Assembly: GCA_021234155.1 (NCBI GenBank)
Contig: JAJEKV010000307.1
Coordinates: 1 to 64,000, forward strand
Reading direction: 5' to 3'
Length of the DNA: 64,000 nucleotides
Source of the DNA: Isoetes taiwanensis
Taxonomy: Eukaryota; Streptophyta; Lycopodiopsida; Isoetales; Isoetaceae
Position 1 is the first letter of the stretch. Every line of letters starts with the position of its first letter. Below are positions 22,404 through 33,907 of the stretch, piece after piece. Made by a program: the position numbers and the translations under genes. Under the pieces are notes generated by a model that was not told where the DNA came from, did no database searches, and saw only the letters and a list, made by a program, of their open reading frames with translations.

Positions 22404-23156
22404 CAGGGATAGGTTCAATACTGTATACGTTTTATAAGTAATACGTATTTTTCGTTTGATACGGCACAAATTTGACGTTTATACGTCAAAAATACGTCAA
22501 AAAAAATTTCCGGCGTCGAAAAAATTTCGCGTAAGCGAAACCTTCAGTTTCGCGCATTTCGCTTACGCGAAACATTTTTCGCGTAAACGAAACCTTTACG
22601 CGAAACTAAAAAAAAATTCCGTGTAAGCGAAATCTTCAGTTTCGCCTACGCGAAAAAAAAAAGAAAAAAGAAAAAAGAAAAAAAAATATTTTATTATTAT
22701 TATTATTATTATTGCGGTGACCCTCGCCTGGCGTGCCACATTGAATTGTGCCATGCCGAGGGTGGGTGTCATTGCTGACGCGAAAAAAAAAAAATTTGAA
22801 TTTTTTTTTTCGAAATTTTTTCCGCGTAAGTTTAAACCTTCATCGAACCTTCAGGTTCACAGTAAGTTTAAACTGCTTTTATGGTAGTTTATCGCTACAA
22901 AAAAAAAAAAAAAAAAAAAAAAATCGGAAAAAAAATATATATATATATTTTCGCGTAAGCAAAACCTTCTCTTGGTAAGGTTCGGCTAAAAAAAAAAATA
23001 GAATTTTTCGCGTAAGTTTAAATGAAGGTTTCGCGACGCCGAATTTTTTTTCCGGTGGAGGTTAAAAAAACGAAAAATAACGATTTAACCTAAAAATACG
23101 TATTTTTGGACTTTATACGTCTGAAAAAATAATTTAATACGTATAGAACCTATCTC
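22404..23156. mobile_element. Non-autonomous inverted-repeat DNA transposon with 10-bp target duplication
   Basis: The terminal repeats are GGGATAGGTTCAATAC (from 22406) and the reverse complement of GTATAGAACCTATCTC (to 23156). The direct repeat TGCCACATAC flanks both sides (22394-22403 and 23157-23166). Removing the element restores a continuous AGATGCCACATACACATC-like target. A 9-11-bp duplication is typical of Mutator-like elements. The interior has no transposase; it is full of TTTCGCGTAAGCGAAA motifs, including an exact inverted pair (22525-22540 and 22557-22572), an ATT microsatellite near 22690 and A-runs. Confidence 0.8.
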
Positions 23157-23730
23157 TGCCACATACACATCTTTTTGAGGATTATGAAAATTTAACCAAC
23201 TTGATGGGCTAAAAATCCAAATCCATCAATATTATGAAATTGGTCAGGTATATCATAATTTTAGTACTGGGAATGGTGAAAGGAAAAGGAAATAAACATA
23301 TAGGATCATATCTCACAATGTCATATGTAGGGATGCAAGATACATCTTTTACAAAGCGTTGCGAAGGAAAAAAACCACCAATTAATTAATCTACTCTTAG
23401 GACAAATCTACTCTTTGAATAACTAAGAACAAAATCGAAGCGATTACCAAAATAGGGGCTAATTTGTTGTGAAGCATCTTGCCATACACTAAGTAGCCTA
23501 ATTTAAAGACTATGAGCGGCTGCAGAAGCTATAATGGAGGATGACCGCAATGCAGTAGTTAAGGTAGCGATGTTGCAGGAAAGCCCTGTTTGGTGCAACA
23601 AGTCTGTCTATATTTATCCAAGACTATATGAGCTAGATACTGGGAAAAGCAATTGCATCAAAACCAGAAGATGGTGAATTGACCATACATTAGCAAACTG
23701 GAAAAACATTGAAAATATTTACAAAGATAA
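23157..23730. other. No recognisable gene
   Basis: A/T-rich sequence without long frames or repeats that I can identify. Confidence 0.35.
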
Positions 23731-24060
23731 CTAAATTCCAATCTTTTGACAATTATGAGTGCAAGATGGTGAAAAAGCTTTGTGGTACGAATGCATTGGC
23801 TAATAATCAAAGGTCGCTTAAAGAAATACATGTTGGTTCTTTGTTGATATGTGTTTTGTTGAGATGAGTGATAAACGTTGTTACCATATAGCATAACCAA
23901 ATTCCAATCTTTTGACAATTATGAGTGCAAGATGGTGAAAAAGCTTTATGATACTAATGCATTGGCTAATAATCACAGTCGCTTAAAGAAATACATGTTG
24001 GTTGCTATTGATATGTGTTTTGTTGTGATGAGTGATAAATGTTGTTACTATATGGCAACT
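23731..24060. repeat. Two ~166-bp tandem direct repeats
   Basis: ATTCCAATCTTTTGACAATT starts at 23735 and again at 23901. The copies share ATGCATTGGCTAATAATCA and AAGAAATACATGTTGG and differ by a few substitutions and short indels. Confidence 0.85.
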
Positions 24061-24321
24061 GAGAGATCTGCATGTGAGAGATCTGCAGCGTCACCAGGGT
24101 TGCTAATAGCCCTATTCATTTTCTGTTGCTCATCAATATGTTTTTGCAACTTAGCCGACCATTTTGGCACCATCGCCATAGCCTTTGGGCACTTTTACAG
24201 ATGCTACCGAGGTCAGAAGTTGCACTTTAGCGGAAAATTTAGCATAGGCCTAATTTGAACCATGTGTTCATTACGAATAGGAAAATGCATAAAGCAGTGC
24301 CTAGCAGGCAGGGCATATAGC

Positions 24322-24840
24322 ATGGCGGACGAATCCTTAAGAAGGCGCGTTCTAGTAGTGCCATTTCCGGCACAGGGCCACATAGCACCTCTCGTGCATA
24401 TCTCTTGCCGCCTCTCAGGAAGGTTTTTGCATTATCATAGCCAATATTCAAAGCATTCACCACCAGCTCGTTTCCACCGTCCCGGATTTGCCCAACCATA
24501 TCATCAATTTAGAGGCCCTGCATTGTCAAATCTCTGCTTCCCCATGATCCCAACGATACCATTTTGTTTATGGAGCCTTGCTACATACTAAACCCTCTCT
24601 TCACGCCTTAATCCAGAGATTTCTTGACAACGAAGAAGAACTAACTTGCATAATCGTGGATTACTTCATGGATTTTGTTGTGGATCTTTGCAGATCACGA
24701 AGATCCCCGCCGTGATTTCTTCGGCCGGATCTCGCTACTTGGAGTGTGTAGATTATTATCTTCCCCTTTTTATCCCCGCCGGCTCTGAAACCGTGAATTG
24801 CACCCACAAGGTGATTGTTCTTCCGTAAATGTTCTCGCAA
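24322..24840 (+). pseudogene. UDP-glycosyltransferase, N-terminal fragment
   Basis: The ATG at 24322 gives a typical plant family-1 UGT start: RRRVLVVPFPAQGHIAPLVH, in which the His of GHI is the conserved catalytic base. After a frame change, other frames carry VSTVPD/LPNHINLEAL, PNDTILFMEPCY, and IQRFLDNEEELTCIIVDYFM, then IPAVISSAGSRYLECVDYYL. These are successive pieces of the acceptor-binding N-terminal domain. The PSPG donor-sugar box and the whole C-terminal half are absent. Several frameshifts within 500 bp make it non-functional. It is followed directly by an LRR-gene fragment on the other strand. Confidence 0.8.
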
Positions 24841-24842
24841 TG

Positions 24843-25560
24843 CTAGAAGGGAGGTCGAGTGATTCGGGAAAAGTACCAACAAATTGATTGTCGTTGAGCT
24901 TTAAGTCTTGAAGACCAGCCACATTTCCCAAACCGGGAGGAATAGTCCCCGAAAACCGGGTTTACTTGAAGCCATAGCTTCTCTAGGTTTTGCATGCTTC
25001 CCTTTGCATGAATCGACCCACTAACTTGGCGATTATTGGCCCGAAAAACTACCAATCTTGAGCCAACAAAACTCGAGGGAATGCCCCCCCCAGATGATTG
25101 TAGGCGGATGCAATTTTGAAGACTAGTCGGTCATGTTTCCAAGATAGTCCGGTATTCGCCATAGAGCCCATCCCGGCAAAGTCCATCCACCGGTGCCATT
25201 CAACTAGTTATTCTCTAGGTATAACGAAGTAAGATTAGCAAGACTAACAAAGAAATCTGCTTAGGTATGGTATCAAAACTCATTACCTCCAGCGGTATGC
25301 TTCGAAGCCATGAAAGACCACTTAAAGATGGAAGACTTCACGTGAATTTGTTGTCCCGATTTTGTAGTTGCCTCTATGGCTACCACAGAGTTACCTATGC
25401 ATTTTACATATTTCCATCTTCCTCCACAAAGATCGCCGCCACTCCATTTTAGCACATCGGCATTTTTTATTCCTTTCAAAAAGCTCAGTAGCGCCTTGAC
25501 ACACTCTTTGGATCCGTCAAGCCCCCAATGCGGTTCGGGCGTGATAGAAAAAGACTAACG
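24843..25560 (-). pseudogene. LRR receptor kinase ectodomain fragment (TMK-like)
   Basis: On the minus strand the segment starts with GLDGSKECVKALLSFLKGIK and DVLKWSGGDLCGGRWKYVKC, the paired Trp/Cys cap (LRRNT) seen at the start of plant LRR receptor ectodomains such as TMK-type kinases. Further on come VVFRANNRQVSGSI and GSMQNLEKLWLQVN, which are LRR repeats. The frame is broken more than once, and no transmembrane or kinase region follows before the UGT fragment. It is a truncated remnant. The exact receptor subfamily is an inference. Confidence 0.65.
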
Positions 25561-26842
25561 TTGTGTAAAAATCACAAACCAAAACCGGCTTTGCTTCATT
25601 ATTGAACACAATTCTTATGATCACACAATCATTTGCTTTATCAGGATCCCCTTTTTTATATATTCTCAACTTTGTTGGCTCAAGAAATCGCACATTAAGC
25701 CCCGATTACTTAGTAGTAAACGAGGGAACTTACAAATCTAGATCAACCGAGCTCGAATACCCACAATTTTTCTTTGCTATTAATCGGAAAAAGTTGCGAG
25801 CGGTTTATGAGTTTATGTGCGGTGGAATCGTTTTGGATGTGGCTTATCGAGCCACCACGATTGATTGGGCAATTGACCGACCTTTTTGGAGCGGATTTAG
25901 AGATGAATTGGATGGAGCCGAACCAAATGTTTCAACCGGAGTTGAAAGGCATTTTTAGTCACTTTGTTGCTCGGGAACCGCCATGGCGAGGGAGATTCAT
26001 TTAGCCCAATCTTGACGGACCAAATAAAAAAAAAAATAGATGTTGTGTTTGTTGTTCACTTAGTAAGTAGGCGTTACTTGTGTTTTGACCATCTCAAAAC
26101 ACTCCCGTCTTAGACGCTAAACTAGATCTGGCGGCCCGACCCTCGGATCCGCCATAGCCAAGAGCAAGTCCGGATCTCCATATCACCATAAAGGGATTGA
26201 TTACCTTTGCATTATATTTGAGTGAGGAGTGAAAAGAAAATTTCCTACGCTCAAGGCGCAGCGAACCTCCGGCGATAGCGAGATCATTACAGGAGAGCCG
26301 ATCTCACGGAATGGGGCGGGGGAGGAAGTGGAGAGCGAGCATGCGACGGAGGAGATTCATTCAAAGCAGATAAGAACAAAAATGTGGCATCCCTAAGTTT
26401 TTTCTTTTTTCTTGAATTTAGAAATGCAATGGGCGCATACGTGTCAAGGCCAGGGCTGCGCTCAGCCCAGAAAAAATAGTTCCCTATTTTTTAAGAACAG
26501 AAATGTTACTGCTTTATATATGTACAAATAAAAGGATGATAATGTTAGAAGATTGCAGCATTATAAAAATCACGATCTTTCAAGTTCTAACATCTGCCCC
26601 CAGTTTTAACAAACATTATGTGTTAGTTTCAGCTCATTGGCCAGCAACAATGTTTGTAAACTTTGTGAAGTTATGCTACAGAAATATGTAGACTGGCATG
26701 ATGCATTAGGTGTGTCTCATGGTATCTTTTTTGAAAATATCTAGGTAACCAAATGGTTATTATGATTTAATACATGTATAATCAACTTCTGCAAAAACGT
26801 GAAGCCATCCGAACCTGTTGCTTATTGATCTTTCTACAATTG
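25561..26842. other. Unassigned sequence with one 118-codon frame
   Basis: Frame 25602-25958 encodes NRKKLRAVYEFMCGG and TTIDWAIDRPFWSGFRDEL. It has reasonable composition but no family that I recognise and no obvious splice partners. The rest (26010-26842) has no convincing coding. Confidence 0.3.
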
Positions 26843-28228
26843 TCAGTGGAGTGCATTGGCATACATGTTTGAAATAAGCACGTACCCTGAATGGCAACCA
26901 TAATCCAAATGGACAATTGTATTGAAGCATTCTGTGCCTAGCTCAACATTGCCATGCATTAGGCATGCATTAAGTAGTGACCTCCACCCGCATATGTTGG
27001 CTTCTGGAACAGCCTGCAGTAGCACCTTTGCTTCTCCAAAATGTCCAGCATGACCTAAAAGATCAACCGTGCAATTAGTATGAGAAATATCAGGCAGGAT
27101 ATGGTGCATAGATTTCATGTTCTTTAAATAACTAATTCCTTCTTCGACGAGGCCCACTCGATTGCAGACAGAAAGAATGGAAATGAATGTTATATTATTT
27201 GGTCTAACGCCATTGCATTGCATATCTTCGAAAAACTGCAGTACCAAGGGAGCATAACCGATGCGAGCATATCCATCCAACATTGAATTCCATGATACCA
27301 CATCGCGAGTGGGCAACTTATTAAAAATGTTGTTTGCCTCATCCATGCTTCCACATTTAGCATACATATCAATAAGGCTGTTCCTCACAATAACATCAAC
27401 TGGAATTTTACTTTGAAATATCCCTTTATCAATACACCTGCCCTGATCTATGGCACCAATTCTGCCACAACACTTTAAGATGGTAGAAAATGTTACTATG
27501 GTTGGTCTTATACCCTCCTGTTGCATCTTGTCTAAGCATTCTATTGCAAGTTGGTCTTCTTCATGCAGTGCATATCCAGCTATCATGGTATTCCATAATA
27601 CCACATCTCGATGTAATAGATTATCAAAAACATTCTGAGCTTCGCCCACACAGCCACACTTGGCATACATATCAACAAGGCTGCTCCCAATGAAAATATT
27701 AGACTCAGGTTTAAATTGCAATAGCTGCCCATGGATAAGCTTTCCATGATGGCATTCTGATGTCAGAATGCAAGCTTTAAGGGCAACAAGATAGAGGTGG
27801 CTATCATTCTCTATACCCCAAGTTTTCAATTGTTGGTACAAAGAAAGGGCAACATCTGCATGGCCAAGACTGATATGTGCAGATATAATGGCAGTCCATG
27901 TATACACACTTGGCTGCAAAACCCTATTGAAGGCTTGATTAGCCAGGAAAATACATTCAAAGCAGCTGAAAAGGCGAATGAAATAATCACCTAAATGAGC
28001 AGCAGATTCAAGTTTACTACCAAGCATAAGGGACTGCACCCGCCTGCCACATTCAATGTTTTTACTTCTAATACAACGTTGCAACAGGAAGTAGGCATTG
28101 CTTTTAGAAACACAAACATTTCGTTGCTCCATAAAATCAAGTGCCTGTTCTGTGGCTCCATAAGTGCATAGTTTGTCGAATTTGACCAAATCATTCAGGA
28201 CCATATTAAAACACAACAGAGACGGCAT
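26843..28228 (-). CDS. Pentatricopeptide repeat protein, PLS class, C-terminally short
   Basis: A 461-codon uninterrupted frame with no intron, as is usual for plant PPR genes. Repeats are evident from about residue 105: SVYTWTAIISAHISLGHADV, NIFIGSSLVDMYAKCG, DVVLWNTMIAGYALHEEDQL, VIVRNSLIDMYAKCGSMDEA, DVVSWNSMLDGYARIG and GVRPNNITFISILSVC. A partial E-type motif follows (WRSLLNACLMHGNVELG ... GYVLISNMYA). The frame stops after NALH, where E/E+ motifs usually continue, so the C-terminus is truncated; no DYW deaminase domain is present. PPR proteins bind RNA in plastids or mitochondria for editing, splicing or stability. No clear targeting peptide is visible; the N-terminus (MPSLLCFNMVLNDL) may be incomplete. 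It may still be expressed or be a truncated copy. Confidence 0.85.
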   Translation of the reverse strand: MPSLLCFNMVLNDLVKFDKLCTYGATEQALDFMEQRNVCVSKSNAYFLLQRCIRSKNIECGRRVQSLMLGSKLESAAHLGDYFIRLFSCFECIFLANQAFNRVLQPSVYTWTAIISAHISLGHADVALSLYQQLKTWGIENDSHLYLVALKACILTSECHHGKLIHGQLLQFKPESNIFIGSSLVDMYAKCGCVGEAQNVFDNLLHRDVVLWNTMIAGYALHEEDQLAIECLDKMQQEGIRPTIVTFSTILKCCGRIGAIDQGRCIDKGIFQSKIPVDVIVRNSLIDMYAKCGSMDEANNIFNKLPTRDVVSWNSMLDGYARIGYAPLVLQFFEDMQCNGVRPNNITFISILSVCNRVGLVEEGISYLKNMKSMHHILPDISHTNCTVDLLGHAGHFGEAKVLLQAVPEANICGWRSLLNACLMHGNVELGTECFNTIVHLDYGCHSGYVLISNMYANALH

Positions 28229-28364
28229 GTGTAATAATATACAAACAAATTACCCAAAAGCAATCGGAAACGCGTCTTCACTTACGGCTATTCAACAGGT
28301 TATCGCTGCATTTTTGCTGGCCGTTAAATCTCCGGTGCCTCATGATTCAGAACCGATGGTATTT

Positions 28365-28756
28365 AGGTTGGACTTCAATGGAAACCTCCCAATTTTTTCA
28401 GGAAACCTCTCTCATTTTCCCGGAAAACCTCCCCACCTTTCCTCGGAAACCTCGAGGTTTCATGGAAACCTCCCCACCTTTCCTTGAAAACCTCCTACGA
28501 AAACAGGGGAGGTTTCCACGGAAAATTGGGGAGGTTCCCACAAAAATTAGTAAAAAAAAGCCCTCCACGATCTGTCTCAATCCACGTGCTTTTTTAATAT
28601 CCACCTCGATGGTTGTGTAAACATGCCCTTATTAATTACACCCGCCTTTATTAATTACGTCCCTTTATTTTTTTAAATATTTTAATGGAAACCTCCCCAA
28701 TTTTCCGAGGAAACTAGGGGAGGTTTCCATAGAATGTTTATAGTCAACCTTGATTT
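28365..28756. repeat. Foldback element rich in GGAAACCTCCCC / GGGGAGGTTTCC
   Basis: TGGAAACCTCCC is repeated several times between 28376 and 28500, then in inverted orientation at about 28506-28540 and again as a pair at 28684-28732. Outer ends AGGTTGGACTTC (left) and AGTCAACCTT (right) are roughly inverted. The structure suggests a small foldback transposon. A relative lies at 33740-33835. Confidence 0.55.
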
Positions 28757-30741
28757 TCCTATGGTTGAATGAAGCCCCATAGGTTCAACAAGGTCCCTCT
28801 TATTTTCTTATGGTCGAAACCCCAGTAGGTTCTGTGATGGCTAACTTGAGGTTAGACCATACAATTTCACTCTTCCTTTTTTTTTTTTTTTTAAAGTTTC
28901 ACTATCAATGGATTGAGATATCAGGAGTGTAGAACATTTCTTCTTTATTTACTTATTGCCTTAATGGTTGATGCCCAGGGAAAAAACAAGCGGCGTTCAA
29001 TCTGAGATTAAATAGCTTTTGAAGACGAATGTATGTGTGAATCCATGGAGTAATGACAAGGCAGTTGTAGTACGACTTCCTATCATGGGACAAAGTGGTG
29101 ATGTATTTGAAGGTGAGTTACTAGACGCTTTAAAGTATCTTGAGCATCAAGAACTCCTCGTCTATGATTGATGTAATGTCTTAAATCACAAGAAAATTTA
29201 TACTCATTAGTGACGAGCAAAAATTTCAAATCGATGGAAATGCATGGCAAATACCCTTTGATAAATTGCAGAATGAGGGCTATTAAGGAGGAAGAAGGAT
29301 CATGAAAGAGAAGGGCAGGGAGGGAGATACAGAATATGTCGTGTAATAGATGCGTAATATCTAATAGAAATGTAGTTGATGCATAAGTTGACCTATCATG
29401 CAGCACCGATCTATCCTCTACATCATCTTGCGTCATGCTATGGACCAAAAACTAAAACTTGTATATTTTTAGAATTGTTTTTTATGTTCTTATGCCAGAG
29501 CATATTTTACACAATCCTAGCATCATTCATGAACATGTACATCAGAGCATATTTCACACAATCCTAGCATCATTCATGAACATGTACATCAAGATGTTAT
29601 TTGACTATGGGCCAGGTGCATACAATATCACACGCATCATAATAGAGCCAAAATTGATCACTTAATACAGATGGTATTGAAGCATCTCTTGATTTTGTAT
29701 GCGTGTAACAAAGAAGTTTATGCCATAAATTATGTTAAATGGAATTATATTAGAACTATGTATATGAAAGATCTACCATATCAAACTAGAACATGAGAAC
29801 AAGGATAAGAATTGAGCATACTATTGATAGGAAATGTGCATTTGGGATGCATATGCATACATTTTGGTGGAGAGAAGAAGGATGATTTGAAGCATTAAAT
29901 TCACGGGTTGATGATGATAAGCTCATTTTTATGCCTTTTTAGTTCCTCATTCTAGACATTGCCAATATTTTTACCAAAGACAAGTCGAAGTACACAGAAC
30001 CTTGAAAACTTCAAGACATCTCTTTTCAAATGCAAACTGCCCATTGATGTCTTTCCACGCAAACTGCCCATCTGCTTTTCCGCAGTATAATGGCGTCTTT
30101 AAATGCCGGGTTAATATACTGGAAGTGAGAATTCAGATCTGGAACCTTTATTACCCTCTACACATTGACCAACTTGCTCATAGATCGCAGTATGGGATCA
30201 AATCCCCCTTTTTTAAAAAGTATTTCAGTAATTCCAAGACAAAATCATTAAGTATCAGCTCAAACCTGATAGAGATCACCTCCTATTTCATCAACAGCAC
30301 TTGCTTTTATCTTTAAACCTGTCTTTTGACACCAAATTTCATTGTTGATTTTGCCTCAAGTGCTTCCTTTCTACCAATGCAATTTTCCCGTTCTGCGAGT
30401 TCCTATTTCAGCCAGACAAAAACATCTATGAGCTGGGCAGCTCGGTATCATTGTATATAAATCACAAACTAGAACCAAATCATCTCATCTGATCATCATT
30501 ATCTTCTCTTCGAAAGCATCACTTCTAATTTCAGGGATGATATTTCGCAGCATGTGCCTTTACAACAACGGAATTCCCATGACGCACATAGCATTTGGAG
30601 ATTGTAAAATTTAAGTCCGCATTTTGTACTGTCCTGATATGAAACTATGCAAATATTGGCTGCAAAATTTCTGCTATATGCCGAGGTCAATGGAGAATTT
30701 GAAACTTCAAGATGTGTATGAACCTTTTTCCTGGTCAAATT
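28757..30741. other. No recognisable gene; one 47-bp tandem duplication
   Basis: CAGAGCATATTTTACACAAT is duplicated at 29496 and 29543, period 47 bp. A minus-strand frame (29083-29448, 121 codons) has no family resemblance that I can name. No RNA gene is evident. Confidence 0.4.
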
Positions 30742-31990
30742 TTATGTGTAGTCCTGAACCATATTTGATAATATGACATATGGTGCTGCACTCTCAGGAT
30801 CCAATAGGAACACATGCTTTGCAACTCGGTTTGCCCTTTCAAAATCACCAGAGGTAGTTTTGCACGAGTCCAACAAGGTCGTCCATGAAGTAGCATCAAG
30901 TTCAAATGGCATGACATTAATCAAATTTCCCGCCTCCCTCTGCATGGCCAAGGCTATCAATCACGCAGGTAATGCTAAAATTATGACTCATTGAAGCAAA
31001 TAAATGGTACCCTTTATGTACTATTCCAGCATGGCTGCAAGCAGAAAATATATTGCAAACTGTAATTGAGTTTGGGTGTACTCCTTCTAGGTACATTTCG
31101 TCAAATATCTTGAAGGCCTCACTAACATGCCCATGTTGGGCATTGGCAGCAACCATGGCAGTCCATGGAATTACTCCTCATTGAGGCATTATGTCAAACA
31201 ACAAATGCACATCACTCAAACTTCCCTAGCATACACGTTGATTAAGACAGTAGATACAACGATATGCAACTCATATCCATGCTCCATAACCACCAAATGT
31301 ACATATTTACCTTCAACAAGTGCAGCATTGTGCGAGCAAGCATCAAGGCACTTGTAAAAGTGGCTTCATTTGGAAGAATGCTGCCTTGCAGCATCATTTC
31401 AAAAAGCTGAAGCATCTCTTTAATCTGCCCCTGCTAACCATATGCACCGATTATCGTGTTCCACGAAATATGGTCTCGTTTCGGTATTCTGTTAAAGAGC
31501 TGCAAGGCCTCCTCTGCTTTACCCTGTTGCGAATAAGCGCACATAGCAAGGTTCTAAGACATAACATCTCGTTCCTGCATTTGGTCAAATAGGTTAAGTT
31601 CTTTTTGGATGCAGCCCATCTGGACATGTGCTGCAATGATGGCATTCCATGAGACTACATCTTTTTCAGGCATTTGGGTAAAAAGTTCAAGAGCGTCCTT
31701 CAGTTGCCTCTTTTGTGCAAAGGCTGTGATCGTGGTTATCCATGAAACAGCATCCTTATGGGGCATTTGTTGGAATAGTTTCATGGCCTGTTTAAGCATC
31801 CCTTGCTTGGCATAAGCTGTTACCATTGAAGTCCAAGAGACTGTGTTCTTGCAAGGCATTTTTGAAATAGCTTTAAAGCCTCCTTCAGTTGTCCTCTTTC
31901 AATATATGCACCAATCATGATGTTCCAAGAAAAAGAATTATGGTTAAGCATATTATCAAAAACATTTCTAGCATCTTGCAAAGTCCCACA
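30742..31990 (-). pseudogene. PPR protein gene, broken (PLS class with E-type end)
   Basis: Minus-strand pieces in different frames follow each other in PPR order: NTVSWTSMVTAYAKQGMLKQ, DAVSWITTITAFAQKRQLKD, DVVSWNAIIAAHVQMG, HISWNTIIGAYG, then VAANAQHGHVSEAFKIFDEM, NSITVCNIFSACSHAG, and finally SWTTLLDSCKTTSGDFERAN with APYVILSNM, an E-motif. Several stops and frameshifts interrupt the gene between 31050 and 31560 and again near 31860. It has the same orientation as the PPR gene at 26843-28228 but is a separate gene by sequence. Confidence 0.8.
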
Positions 31991-32084
31991 TCAGACGGCA
32001 TGGGTTGATAACCTCCATCTTGCAGAGGAGCAAAAACATTCTAAATGACGTTTCTGATTATCTGGACAGAGTTTTGCACCTTTT

Positions 32085-32232
32085 TAACCATCCGAAACTG
32101 TCATTTTCATGACTACTAGGCTTAGGAACCATCCGAAACTGTCATAAGAAGTCTTAGTGATGCGTGACAGCAAAGGAACCATCCGAAACAGGCATAGGAA
32201 GCCTTAGGAACCATACGAAACTGTCATTAGCA
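32085..32232. repeat. Four dispersed copies of GGAACCATCCGAAACTGTCA
   Basis: Copies lie at 32085, 32125, 32175 and 32207 with spacing of 40, 50 and 32 bp. The third has ACAGGCATAG and the fourth ATACGAAACTG. Confidence 0.75.
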
Positions 32233-32624
32233 AATATGCTGCTACTGGGGATTACTGCTTGCTTGCAAAATCAATCAAAATAATGTCAGAAACACCAAAA
32301 AACATCATGCATGCATGTCTGCCAATGAACACGCTGAGCTTTTGTTATAGTTGTGCTTCAAAACCGATGAAAAGATTCTAGAGTCTAGATGAATCGCTGA
32401 GAAACCTTCCACATCTTCCATCCGGCACAAATTTGATCGGTTTCTTGAGGCGCTCCTCTTCTTAATCGATTATGGTGCTGCTATGGGCTCAAAAGAACAA
32501 TGTGGAATGAAAATAGAAATGTTCTACGCAAAAAGGGAATAAATCTGACCATCCACATTAATTTTGGGCTATTTATTACTTGCTGCTATCGTAGATAAGA
32601 AGATTTTTTTTTTATAAAACTTTA

Positions 32625-33731
32625 TTATATGCAGTGCAAAACGCGTGTTGCCGGATAGATCTCTGTGACTGGGCGAGGAGAGCACACCTGTTTAGAGCTT
32701 TGGTTGAGCCGGTGCTGCTATATGGGGTGGAGGTTTGGGGCCCAGCAGTTAGCAAAAATACGTGGGATAGGTTGGAAAGGGTGCAGAAAGCTTTCTTGAC
32801 CTATAGCTTGGGAGTGAAGGACACCGTACCGTATCAGATTTTGTTGTATGAGACGGGGTTCTGGCCTTTACAGCATTCTGCTATGCGAAGGCATCTTACT
32901 TGCTTCCATAAGGTGGATGGGATGGATGAGCATCGCTTGCCCCCACAGGCCGTGTTGTTAACGCAGGGCCCCCAGCGGCTGAAGAGGGTATGGCACGAGC
33001 ACTGTAAGGGATGGTTTAGGAGGTGGTCTATGGATTACCAACAGATGGTGGCACTGGCAGATTCTGATGCGCAGAATGGGCAATTGGATGCGGGCTATGC
33101 TGCCACTCTGTGGGATGCCTCTACTCTTGCAAAGCCCAAGACAGAGCACTATCACGCTCAGATTAATCCCAGCCTTGAGCATGGACCCCATCGGTACTTG
33201 AAAGCACACATCTCTGTGAAGAAACGGAGAGCTATTGCCGCCATAAGGACGGGTTCTCATTACCTCAGAATTGAGACAGTCATTTGGGGGTGAATGGCGC
33301 ACGGGATCCCTGGGAGGAGAGGATATGTCAGTGTTGTGAGATGCACGTGATAGAGGATGAGCACCATGCCCTCCAGCGGTGCCCAGCATATGCCCATGTC
33401 CGAGCAGTGCACACTGATCTTAGATGCTCTGACACACCGCTACATCAGTTACTCGCATCACCTATGGTAGCGCGACTGGGAGCTTACATCCTGCAGATTT
33501 CGGCCGTCAGACTTGCTCTTCTGGGGCATGGTATTTGAGAGCCTACTGTTAGGGTTTTTCCTCCCAAGTGGGGGTTTTTTCATCCCGATAGTAGGGTTCT
33601 ACTGTACAGTTACATTGTTTGTTTTTGGTGTTGGGGTTTTTGGCTTTTTTGCCTGTTCTGTGCCGTCTCATAGGCCTCTATCTGGCCTCCGTGGACGTTA
33701 AAATAAACTTCCTTCCTTCCTTCCTTCCTAA
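32625..33731 (+). mobile_element. 5'-truncated non-LTR retrotransposon (LINE), 3' end of the pol ORF
   Basis: Frame 32634-33293 encodes the post-catalytic part of a LINE reverse transcriptase: FRALVEPVLLYGVEVWGPAV, RLERVQKAFLTYSLGV, then a linker. A +1 shift near 33290 leads into ICQCCEMHVIEDEHHALQRC, the C-terminal CCHC zinc finger common in LINE ORF2. The catalytic FADD region is missing, so the copy is 5' truncated, as is usual for LINEs. It ends CTCCGTGGACGTTAAAATAA followed by a (CTTC)n tail at 33707-33729. A second copy of the same family, inverted, lies at 50328-50722. Confidence 0.85.
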
Positions 33732-33739
33732 GTTAGCAC

Positions 33740-33835
33740 ATGTGGAAACCTCCCCAGGCTTCAAAGGAAAACTGGGGAGGTTTCCATAGAAGAAAATGGA
33801 GGAGGTTTCCAGTTTTTGGGAGTCTAACCCAAATC
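33740..33835. repeat. Short foldback with GGAAACCTCCCC arms
   Basis: TGGAAACCTCCCCAG is followed about 20 bp later by CTGGGGAGGTTTCCA, an exact 15-bp inverted pair, and then by GGAGGAGGTTTCCAG. It belongs to the same family as 28365-28756. Confidence 0.65.
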
Positions 33836-33907
33836 GGGCGAATATAATTTGATCGATTCAGAACAGCATTCCGCTTACAAAATAGAGGTATTTTAAACTC
33901 GTGGTTT

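Noticed and set aside
26843-31990. The two minus-strand PPR regions as one gene split by an insertion
   Set aside because: The upstream region (30742-31990) already ends with its own E-type motif, so the two are separate genes.
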